This document shows, one piece after another, positions 40,043-46,851 of a stretch of 64,000 nt of DNA. A program made the translations under genes and the position numbers. The notes below the pieces were generated by a model that saw only the letters and a program-made list of their open reading frames with translations, was not told the origin of the DNA and did no database searches. How positions within the stretch are numbered: position 1 is the first letter of the stretch; each line of letters begins with the position of its first letter. This DNA is from Prevotella sp. (GTDB lineage: Bacteria; Bacteroidota; Bacteroidia; Bacteroidales; Bacteroidaceae), in NCBI GenBank assembly GCA_016290175.1, contig JAEETD010000004.1, positions 1 to 64,000 of the forward strand. Reading direction: 5' to 3'.

Positions 40043-41529
40043 AATTTAAAAATATCATCTTTGTTTATTTGAACCACATTTTTGTCGAACATGAACCGGT
40101 ATTCCTCTGAATCCTTCCCCGAATCCTTATAGAGCGAGGCTTTGGGCCATCGTTCCTTCAGCCTCTCCCTCGTCTTCTCCGACATCTTGCCACGGATGTC
40201 GAGCCGCTCGAATTTCACGTCGAAGAACCATTCTGGCAACGTCACTTCGTCAATAAATTCCAGTTCCAACGTTTCAATGCGTTTCAGTTGTCTCAGCACC
40301 TCCGGCACCTCCTTCACGCGGAGATTAATCTCCCCTTTATCGTTCAGCTTCTTCAGTTGGTTCAGCGTCTCCTCGTCGGTTTCCGTCACGCGCACCATCC
40401 AACCGATCTTCGGCACCACCATATTCGTTTCTTCGTCCTCCTGAGAGCCTACGAATCCCGCCCAGAGCTCCATAGGCGTCTCGCTGAGCAACATGCCAGT
40501 TGTACGATCAATCATCTGGTATTTGAAGGGCGTGCGCACCATCTCTGACTCCATCTCCTTGGTATGAGCCACCTTGTCGAGCGTCTTTCCGCTATCGTCG
40601 GGAAACAGTTTCAGCATCCATCCGTCGAGCTGCGTCGGCTTCCTGAAATCGCAGGCACCACCTTGCATCGCGTCAGGACGGTTCTGCTTCACCATGCTCT
40701 TCCAAAACTGTTGGTTGGGCCTGCCCTCGGCAGTGTTCACAAACGCTGTCAGAATCGGCTCCAGACTCTTAGTCCACTCTTCGAGACCGTATGCGCCCAG
40801 CTTTTTTACCTTCTCCATCACCTTCCGCCAGTCGTCGGGCGTGCCCTGCAGCGTGATGCTGGGGATACCGCAGGCCATATATATCACCACATATTCGAAG
40901 TACGACTTCATTGCATCCATCAGCGTGATCTGCGAGGCCACGCGCTCTGTCAGACCCGTTGTCGAGAAGTCAGCGGTGATGGTCTTGGCAACGTTGCCTT
41001 GGGTCCAGCGTTCTATCTGCGAAGTAAAACCACCTATCAGCATCGGCCAGTCAGCCTCTTCCGACAGCACATCCTTGTCCGACTCCACCACAAGACTCAT
41101 CTTGCCGTCATGATCCACTATTTGTGGTCGCAACGCCTCAGCGTGGGCATTCACATAGCGCGCAAAGCCCTGACTGATCAGCAGCCATATCATATCGGGC
41201 GACAGCGTCACCGACTTATGCTGGGCATATGCCTTCACAATGCAGCGGAAAAAGGCGTCCTGGCCGTGATATACCAATTTATTCTCGTCAGCAAAACTAC
41301 TGGCAATGATGTGGTGCGCCTCATACCCCACATGATCGTCGACTATCAGCCGCTTGGCCAGATACTTTCCATCGTGGGTATAGAAATTCTGATTCACCTC
41401 CTTCAGGTTCTCATCCACTACAAACGAAATGCTTCCCTTACTCTGCGCAAGGATCTTCGCGTCAGCAGCCCAGCCCGATAACACACTGAGAGCCAGCAAA
41501 ATGGTTAGTATGGTTTTTAATTTATTCAT
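40039..41529 (-). CDS. Secreted DUF4419 protein
   Basis: The protein has 496 aa and a signal peptide (MNKLKTILTILLALSVLSGWA). The body matches the DUF4419 pattern with YEAHHIIASSFADENKLVYH and LSPDMIWLLISQGFARYVN. The function is unknown to me. The start at 41529 was chosen because the longer frame starts inside the -7 box. It is translationally coupled to the OmpA-family gene by a 4-bp overlap, so the two may act together at the envelope. Confidence 0.8.
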   Translation of the reverse strand: MNKLKTILTILLALSVLSGWAADAKILAQSKGSISFVVDENLKEVNQNFYTHDGKYLAKRLIVDDHVGYEAHHIIASSFADENKLVYHGQDAFFRCIVKAYAQHKSVTLSPDMIWLLISQGFARYVNAHAEALRPQIVDHDGKMSLVVESDKDVLSEEADWPMLIGGFTSQIERWTQGNVAKTITADFSTTGLTERVASQITLMDAMKSYFEYVVIYMACGIPSITLQGTPDDWRKVMEKVKKLGAYGLEEWTKSLEPILTAFVNTAEGRPNQQFWKSMVKQNRPDAMQGGACDFRKPTQLDGWMLKLFPDDSGKTLDKVAHTKEMESEMVRTPFKYQMIDRTTGMLLSETPMELWAGFVGSQEDEETNMVVPKIGWMVRVTETDEETLNQLKKLNDKGEINLRVKEVPEVLRQLKRIETLELEFIDEVTLPEWFFDVKFERLDIRGKMSEKTRERLKERWPKASLYKDSGKDSEEYRFMFDKNVVQINKDDIFKL

Positions 41530-41547
41530 ATAACTATTAATTGGTTG

Positions 41548-41579
41548 CAAATATACGCATTATTTCTGAAACCTCCAAA
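41548..41579 (-). promoter_or_regulatory. Promoter of the DUF4419-OmpA operon
   Basis: TTTG (complement 41576-41579), a 20-bp spacer, then TATATTTG (41555-41548). The leader is about 15 nt. Confidence 0.8.
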
Positions 41580-41678
41580 TTTTCGCAAGAAAAAAGCACA
41601 GCAATAAAAGCACTTTCCATCTTACCTTATTGACGATGGATTTCTTATAAAGTTTAATTAGAATTACAGGATCAGAGT

Positions 41679-41826
41679 TAGTCATTTAGTCATTTAGTCA
41701 TTTAGTCAAAATGATTTTCGGTTTTGGTCATTATATCAACTATAGTATAAATATATATATATTTATACTATAGTTGTAGATTTTAACGTTTTTCCAAACG
41801 CAAATGACTAAATGACTAAATGACTA
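41679..41826. repeat. Nested palindrome with octamer-repeat arms
   Basis: The outer left arm is three tandem GTCATTTA octamers (41681-41704). The outer right arm is three tandem AAATGACT octamers (41802-41825). Together they form a 25-bp inverted repeat (41679-41703 / 41802-41826). Near the centre is a separate perfect 40-bp palindrome (41737-41776) with an ATATATAT core. The gene-free region 41530-42120 contains this, the promoter and RNA described next, and a terminator. The stretches 41580-41678 and 41827-41893 show nothing I can name. Confidence 0.9.
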
Positions 41827-41893
41827 GATTTTTGTGATTTTCTTGCTATTAAAATCACTGCGTGTTTTTTTGCGTGCTTTTTGAGCGATATAA

Positions 41894-41925
41894 TTTGGAA
41901 GTGCTTTGAAATTTTCGTACCTTTG
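41894..41925 (+). promoter_or_regulatory. Strong promoter facing the gene-free region
   Basis: TTTG at 41894-41897, a 20-bp spacer, then TACCTTTG at 41918-41925, one of the best-matching promoters in the window. No protein-coding gene follows on this strand before the convergent DUF4293 gene, which argues for a non-coding transcript starting near 41930. Confidence 0.8.
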
Positions 41926-41929
41926 CACT

Positions 41930-42055
41930 GTCGACAAAAAAAGGCGAAATTTGCGGCCTAACTGGGTAACAAAAATTTCCTGGCGCACGGACATGTGTTT
42001 CCCAGGCATGGCACAAAAATGAGCCCGACGAGTGTTCTTTGAAATATTGATACAA
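41930..42055 (+). ncRNA. Candidate small RNA (possibly 6S / Bacteroidales-1-like)
   Basis: A consensus promoter drives about 120-190 nt of GC-balanced sequence without a credible reading frame. A hairpin CCTGG...CCAGG (41979-42006) with an inner GCAC/GTGT pairing is visible. From memory, very similar intergenic sequence is widespread in Prevotella and Bacteroides, where the opposite strand is often mis-called as small hypothetical proteins. The promoter-defined, intergenic setting recalls the Bacteroidales-1 motif, later linked to 6S RNA. The identity is unproven. The 3' end is not clear, since no T-run follows a hairpin on this strand, so the end given is only approximate. Confidence 0.5.
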
Positions 42056-42094
42056 AATAAAAACCGCACCACTGCCGGGACGACAGCAATGCGG
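42052..42094 (-). terminator. Terminator of the bamD-rpoZ-DUF4293 operon
   Basis: On the minus strand a stem CCGCATTGCTG / CAGTGGTGCGG (complement of 42064-42094, with mismatches) is followed by TTTTTATTTT. It lies about 27 bp after the DUF4293 stop. Confidence 0.75.
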
Positions 42095-42120
42095 AAAAAA
42101 AACAGTAATGAGCTGTATTT

Positions 42121-42582
42121 CTATCGGATACGATCGAGCGAGCGGACGAGTTTCTCGTCAGCACGGATGGCACGACGGGCCATCAGATAGAGGATGAGAG
42201 CGATGACGGGCAGCACGGCAGGCCACTCAGGACGGAACTCAACAGCGCCCCACGACTTGTTGCCAGCCATCTGACCTACGACAAAGAAGCAGACATACCA
42301 TCCCACGATAAGCAAAGCGTTGAGGGCACAGAAGAGGGCCTGCGCCTTACGGTTGCGATAGATGAAGATGGTATAGGTGCCGAGGGCTGCGGTAGGCAGC
42401 AGGATGGCCATCAGCGGCCACACATCGAAATGACGCTTGCCGATGGGATCGGTAAACCAGAGGTTGTAGACGCGAGCCACATCTACCCCACTGAGGTTGA
42501 AGGCGCCAATCTGCATACACAGACAAATGACCGTCAGAATGACGGCCACTATCAGATAAACGGTCTGTTTACGTTGCCACAT
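42121..42582 (-). CDS. DUF4293 integral membrane protein
   Basis: The protein has 153 aa and four predicted membrane helices (about 7-27, 54-73, 82-103 and 122-135). It has the WQRKQTVYLIVAV start and the overall pattern of the DUF4293 family of Bacteroidota. The function is unknown. In this phylum it is typically downstream of rpoZ, as here (21 bp gap), and belongs to the bamD-rpoZ-DUF4293 transcript. Confidence 0.85.
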   Translation of the reverse strand: MWQRKQTVYLIVAVILTVICLCMQIGAFNLSGVDVARVYNLWFTDPIGKRHFDVWPLMAILLPTAALGTYTIFIYRNRKAQALFCALNALLIVGWYVCFFVVGQMAGNKSWGAVEFRPEWPAVLPVIALILYLMARRAIRADEKLVRSLDRIR

Positions 42583-42603
42583 AAGAACAGGAGCCTAACG
42601 TGA

Positions 42604-42942
42604 TTAATCGTACATCTGATTATTCTCACGCGAGGGATCACGCCAGTAGACCTTATCCTCGATGAACTCTTGTGTTGCCAGCAGTGAGGGCTTCGGCAAC
42701 TTCTCGTAATAGCGTGAGATCTCAATCTGCTCGCGGTTCTCGAACACCTCCTCGAGAGAGTCGTTGTAAGAAGCAAACTCAGCCAGTTTCTTGGAGAGGT
42801 CCTCCTTGATCTGAGCGCTGATCTGATTGGCACGCTTGGCGATGATGGCCACACTCTCGTAGATATTGTCGGTATCCTTGCAGAGGTCCATAATGTTGCG
42901 GGTCACGGTATTAACCGGTGCTTTTGATTTCTTGTAATCCAT
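42604..42942 (-). CDS. rpoZ: RNA polymerase omega subunit (Bacteroidota type)
   Basis: This 112-aa protein matches the Rpb6/RpoZ family as found in Bacteroidota. NIMDLCKDTDNIYESVAIIA and KRANQISAQIKEDLSKKLAE are the polymerase-binding helices. It supports assembly of the beta' subunit. It lies 5 bp after bamD and before DUF4293, a conserved order in the order. Confidence 0.88.
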   Translation of the reverse strand: MDYKKSKAPVNTVTRNIMDLCKDTDNIYESVAIIAKRANQISAQIKEDLSKKLAEFASYNDSLEEVFENREQIEISRYYEKLPKPSLLATQEFIEDKVYWRDPSRENNQMYD

Positions 42943-42947
42943 ATTTC

Positions 42948-43775
42948 TTAATCCTTAATAACTTTCTTACATTTGGTGATGAACTTCTCGGCAGTGCGCA
43001 CGTCCTTCGAATCAGGAAACTCGTTGATGAAGCCGTAGCACTCGTCCTCGGCATCGCGGTAACGGTCGAGGCGGCGGTCCTCAGTGCTGTTCTCTGCCAG
43101 TTCGAACTTACTCTTCATGATGAGCAGAGCGAACTTCTCACGGATAGAGCAGAAGGGATAAGACTTCAGCGCATTCTGGGCCGTGATGATGCATGAGGTA
43201 TAGTTGCTCTCGTCGTTCTTGTTGATATTGCCGAAATAGCCACCGAGGTTATAGTAGAGCTCGGCAGAGAGATACTCCTTCATGATGAGCTTGTCCTGCA
43301 ACTCGTAGAGTCGCTTCTGGGCAGCAGGACGCAGCTTGGAATCAGGATAGAGATCGAGGAAGTTCTGGTAGGCATTGATGGCGCCGACGGTGGGTGTCTG
43401 GTCGAGACGGGGCTCAGGGGCACTCTCGTAAAGCGCCTGACCCACGTAATAGGCGGCTGCCTCGGCATAAATACCACGGGGATAGCTGCTGCCATACTTC
43501 TTGAAAGTGGCGGAAGCAGCCTCGAAATCGCCGTTGCAATACTGCGCCATACCAAGCATATAGAGACTCTCCTGAGCCTCGTCGCTGGCCTTCTTGACGG
43601 TCACGAGCTGTTCAAGCAAGACAGATGCCTGCTGGAACTTATTATTGGCGAAGGCCTCCTTGGCATACTCATACTTGTAGCTGTCGTCAGCCGACTTGTA
43701 GACCCTGTTGAATTCACCTGCACAGCTGCTCAGAAACAGCATCGCGCACGAACCTATTATGATACTTTTCTTCAT
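42948..43775 (-). CDS. bamD: Outer membrane assembly lipoprotein BamD
   Basis: This 275-aa lipoprotein is a BAM complex partner that helps insert beta-barrel proteins into the outer membrane. The signal peptide ends in a lipobox with Cys18 (FLSSC), followed by TPR-like repeats (YEYAKEAFANNKFQQASVLL; MLGMAQYCNGDFEAASATF). The start at 43775 was chosen because a longer frame begins upstream of the -7 box. It heads the operon with rpoZ and DUF4293. Confidence 0.92.
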   Translation of the reverse strand: MKKSIIIGSCAMLFLSSCAGEFNRVYKSADDSYKYEYAKEAFANNKFQQASVLLEQLVTVKKASDEAQESLYMLGMAQYCNGDFEAASATFKKYGSSYPRGIYAEAAAYYVGQALYESAPEPRLDQTPTVGAINAYQNFLDLYPDSKLRPAAQKRLYELQDKLIMKEYLSAELYYNLGGYFGNINKNDESNYTSCIITAQNALKSYPFCSIREKFALLIMKSKFELAENSTEDRRLDRYRDAEDECYGFINEFPDSKDVRTAEKFITKCKKVIKD

Positions 43776-43784
43776 ATCGGGGTG

Positions 43785-43873
43785 CAAAGTTACGATTTTT
43801 CGGCAAAATAACAAAGTTTTTTTTCAAATTTATGAATTCTGGGCTCGGAATTATGAATTATTTCGTATCTTTG
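43785..43873. promoter_or_regulatory. Divergent bamD/uvrB promoters with a degenerate heptamer array
   Basis: bamD (minus): TTTG (complement 43812-43815), a 19-bp spacer, TAACTTTG (43792-43785). uvrB (plus): TATCTTTG at 43866-43873 with no TTTG upstream; instead 7-bp units ATGAATT, CTGGGCT, CGGAATT, ATGAATT occupy 43832-43859 and end 6 bp before the box. Confidence 0.75.
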
Positions 43874-43882
43874 CACTTTGTT

Positions 43883-45931
43883 ATGAGTGATTTTATACTG
43901 ACTTCACCCTATCAGCCTACAGGCGACCAGCCTGAGGCCATCAGGGAACTGACAGAAGGCCTGCGGCGTGGCGACCAGTCGCAGGTGCTGCTCGGTGTGA
44001 CGGGTTCGGGAAAGACCTTCACGATGGCGAATGTCATTGCCAGGATGAACCGCCCCACCCTCATCCTGAGCCACAACAAGACCTTGGCCGCCCAGCTCTA
44101 CGACGAGATGCGGGGTTTCTTCCCTCAAAACGCCGTAGAATATTATGTCAGCTATTATGACTACTATCAGCCGGAGGCCTATCTGCCTGCCAGTGACACC
44201 TATATCGAAAAAGACCTTGCCATCAATGAGGAGATAGACCGGTTGAGGTTGTCAGCCGTATCTAATTTACTTTCAGGCAGAAAAGACGTTGTCGTAGTAT
44301 CATCCGTATCGTGTATCTACGGTATGGGAAGTCCTGTAGCCTTACAGGAGAATGTCATCACCCTGCATGTAGGTCAGAAGCTCGACCGCAACATGCTGTT
44401 AAGGAATTTGGTCAGTGCTCTCTATATCCGCAACGACGTGGATCTGCAGCGAGGCAATTTCCGGGTAAAGGGCGACACCGTCGACATTGCGATGGCCTAC
44501 AGCGAAGTGGTGCTCCGCGTAACCTTCTGGGATGACGAGATTGACGCCATCGAAGAAGTAGATGCGGTGACTTTCGACCGTCTGGCACGTTTCGACGAAT
44601 ACAAGCTCTACCCAGCCAACCTCTTCATGACCTCGCAGGAGCAGACCAATATCGCCATCCGTGAGATACAGGACGACCTGATGCAGCAGGTGGCCTACTT
44701 CCAGGAACTGGGCGACGGCATCAAGGCCCAGAGAATCAAGGAGCGCGTGGAATACGACATGGAGATGATCAAGGAGCTGGGTCACTGTTCGGGTATCGAG
44801 AACTACAGCCGTTATTTCGACGGTCGTAAGGCGGGCGAAAGGCCCTACTGCCTGCTTGATTTCTTCCCAGACGACTATCTGATGATCATCGACGAGAGTC
44901 ATGTGTCGGTGCCACAGATAAGGGCGATGTACGGCGGTGACCGCGCCCGCAAGACCAACCTCGTGGAATACGGGTTCCGCCTGCCTGCCGCCTTCGACAA
45001 CCGTCCATTGACCTTCGAGGAGTTCCACGAGATGATCAACCAGGTGATCTATGTCTCCGCCACTCCAGCCGACTACGAACTGGAAGAGGCCGAGGGCGTG
45101 GTGGTGGAACAGGTGATCAGACCTACGGGCCTATTAGATCCGGAGATAGAGGTACGCAAGAGCGAGAACCAGATCGATGACCTGATGGACGAGATCCTCA
45201 CCCGCAGCCATCGCGGCGAGCGTGTACTTGTCACCACACTGACGAAACGTATGGCCGAAGAACTCAGCGGTTATCTGCTCGACCATCATATCGCCACAGC
45301 CTATATCCACAGCGATGTATCGACCCTCGACCGTGTGAAGATCCTCACCGATCTCAGACAAGGCACCTATGATGTGCTCGTGGGCGTGAACCTGCTGCGT
45401 GAGGGACTCGACCTGCCGGAGGTGTCGCTCGTGGCCATTCTCGATGCCGACAAGGAGGGATTCCTGCGCAACCACCGCAGTCTGACGCAGACGGCAGGCC
45501 GTGCTGCGAGAAACGTAAACGGCAAGGTGATCATGTATGCCGACACCGTCACCGCCTCGATGCAGCTGACCATCGACGAGACATTGCGTCGCCGGACGAA
45601 GCAGATACAATACAATGAGACGCACGGCATCACCCCCAAGCAGATTGTGAAGAACCTGAGTGTAAGCGCCCTGCGGAAGGAGAACCGCGCAGACACGAAG
45701 GAGCTGATGCGCGACATCAACGTGGCGGCAGAAAGCGGCAGCACGGGAGCAATGATGACAGCCGACCCCATCATCGGACAGATGACGCGCGAACAGCTGC
45801 AGAAACTGCTGCTGGAGACCACCCGCAAGATGAAGGAGGCCGCCAAGCAGCTTGACTTCCTGCAGGCTGCACAATATCGCGATGAAGTGTTCCGGCTCCA
45901 ACAGGAGTTGGATTTAGTTAATAGTGATTAG
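43883..45931 (+). CDS. uvrB: Excinuclease ABC subunit B
   Basis: This 682-aa nucleotide excision repair helicase verifies damage after UvrA loading and recruits UvrC. Walker A is GVTGSGKT at 38-45. The beta-hairpin YYDYYQPEAYLP and the DESH box of motif II (LMIIDESHVSVPQ) are present. The C-terminal UVR domain contains KEAAKQLDFLQAAQYRDEVF. The start at 43883 was used because the frame upstream includes the promoter. The last codons and stop (TTAGTTAATAGTGATTAG) form part of a heptamer array. Confidence 0.98.
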   Translation: MSDFILTSPYQPTGDQPEAIRELTEGLRRGDQSQVLLGVTGSGKTFTMANVIARMNRPTLILSHNKTLAAQLYDEMRGFFPQNAVEYYVSYYDYYQPEAYLPASDTYIEKDLAINEEIDRLRLSAVSNLLSGRKDVVVVSSVSCIYGMGSPVALQENVITLHVGQKLDRNMLLRNLVSALYIRNDVDLQRGNFRVKGDTVDIAMAYSEVVLRVTFWDDEIDAIEEVDAVTFDRLARFDEYKLYPANLFMTSQEQTNIAIREIQDDLMQQVAYFQELGDGIKAQRIKERVEYDMEMIKELGHCSGIENYSRYFDGRKAGERPYCLLDFFPDDYLMIIDESHVSVPQIRAMYGGDRARKTNLVEYGFRLPAAFDNRPLTFEEFHEMINQVIYVSATPADYELEEAEGVVVEQVIRPTGLLDPEIEVRKSENQIDDLMDEILTRSHRGERVLVTTLTKRMAEELSGYLLDHHIATAYIHSDVSTLDRVKILTDLRQGTYDVLVGVNLLREGLDLPEVSLVAILDADKEGFLRNHRSLTQTAGRAARNVNGKVIMYADTVTASMQLTIDETLRRRTKQIQYNETHGITPKQIVKNLSVSALRKENRADTKELMRDINVAAESGSTGAMMTADPIIGQMTREQLQKLLLETTRKMKEAAKQLDFLQAAQYRDEVFRLQQELDLVNSD

Positions 45932-46028
45932 TTAATAGTGAATAGTATTCACAGAATAGTGAAAAAAACGAAAAATCTGTAAGCGGCAGCAAATTATTCA
46001 CTATTCACTGTTCACTATTCACTATTTT
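45915..46028. repeat. Paired heptamer arrays after uvrB, possible terminator
   Basis: The left array at 45915-45963 has seven units of TAGTTAA/TAGTGAT/TAGTGAA type. The right array at 45994-46028 has TTATTCA, CTATTCA, CTGTTCA, CTATTCA, CTATTTT. The arrays are roughly complementary and can form a long imperfect hairpin followed by T residues (46025-46030), so they may end the uvrB transcript. The right array also lies just upstream of the next promoter. Confidence 0.8.
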
Positions 46029-46032
46029 TTCG

Positions 46033-46040
46033 TACTTTTG
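46033..46040 (+). promoter_or_regulatory. -7 box of the DUF4468-porin operon
   Basis: TACTTTTG lies 4 bp after the heptamer array and 23 bp before the ATG. No TTTG is at the -33 position. Confidence 0.65.
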
Positions 46041-46063
46041 CAGACGCAATTATTAATAAGGTA

Positions 46064-46687
46064 ATGATGAAAAAGATTTTGATAACCCTGTTGATGGCGA
46101 TGCCCCTGATGGCTGCCGCACAGGACAACACCTGGGAGAGAATAGAACAGGCACCCGCCGAGAGCACTAACCCTGATGCCAAGTATCTGGCAGAGAACGC
46201 TGTTCCCATGGTCGACGGCAAGGTATGTTGGCAGAAAGTGATCGAAGCCCCCGGTAAAAGTGCTCAGCAGATCTTCGACATCCTGTTGGCTCAGCTCAAC
46301 AAGATGGTGAATGAGGAGAATCAGCTGATGGAGCGGAGCAGGGTGGCCATTCAGGATCAGGCCAACCACCAGCTGGGCGCCACCTTCCACGAATGGCTCG
46401 TCTTCAAGAATACCGCCCTCTCGCTCGACCGTACGGTATTGAACTTCCAGTTGATCGTGAACTGCAGCGACGGTAAGGCCGACGTCCAGATGACCCGTGT
46501 GAGCTACGACTACGAACTGGAGCGCGACCCCACCCATTATACGGCTGAGGACTGGATCAGCGACAAATACGCTGTGAACAAGAAGCGCACGAAGCTGCTG
46601 AAACTCTCGGCCAAGTTCCGCAGGAAGACCATCGACCGTAAGGACTACATCTTCAATAAGTTCGCTACACTCCTGAACGAGAAATGA
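46064..46687 (+). CDS. Secreted DUF4468-like protein
   Basis: The protein has 207 aa and a signal peptide (MKKILITLLMAMPLMAAA). The mature part resembles DUF4468 domain proteins of Bacteroidota (VCWQKVIEAPGKSAQQIFDI; NFQLIVNCSDGKADVQMTRV), a family without a firm function to my knowledge. It overlaps the following tiny membrane protein gene by 4 bp (ATGA), and that gene in turn overlaps the porin gene, so the three are translationally coupled. A second ATG (46067) is an alternative start. Confidence 0.75.
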   Translation: MMKKILITLLMAMPLMAAAQDNTWERIEQAPAESTNPDAKYLAENAVPMVDGKVCWQKVIEAPGKSAQQIFDILLAQLNKMVNEENQLMERSRVAIQDQANHQLGATFHEWLVFKNTALSLDRTVLNFQLIVNCSDGKADVQMTRVSYDYELERDPTHYTAEDWISDKYAVNKKRTKLLKLSAKFRRKTIDRKDYIFNKFATLLNEK

Positions 46688-46851
46688 ACAAAGACCGCAT
46701 TCGCAACGTGCTGAATCTGATCTTTATGATCGTGGCTGTGGTGGGCGTGGTGATCTACCTCACCGACGATAAGATGAAGGGTACCATCATTATCCTCATC
46801 GCCATGTGCTTTAAGATGGCGGAAGCCTCAATGAGAATGTTTAATAGATGA
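46684..46851 (+). CDS. Tiny two-helix membrane protein between DUF4468 and porin genes
   Basis: The 55-aa frame starts MNKDRIRNVLNLIFMIVAVV. It has two hydrophobic helices (about 9-26 and 33-43) joined by a polar loop (LTDDKMKG). Both ends overlap neighbours by 4 bp (ATGA at 46684 and at 46848), strong evidence that it is translated. I do not recognise a family. It might help insertion or export of the flanking envelope proteins (speculation). Confidence 0.8.
   Translation: MNKDRIRNVLNLIFMIVAVVGVVIYLTDDKMKGTIIILIAMCFKMAEASMRMFNR

Noticed and set aside
41737-41776. The 40-bp palindrome as a simple transcription terminator
   Set aside because: The stem is almost pure AT, has no GC core and no separate T-run, and lies far from any stop codon.
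41824-42173. Three overlapping minus-strand small frames in the gene-free region
   Set aside because: They run through the DUF4293 terminator and backwards across a consensus promoter; similar products in databases (from memory) are usually unsupported hypothetical proteins. A plus-strand RNA explains the conservation better.
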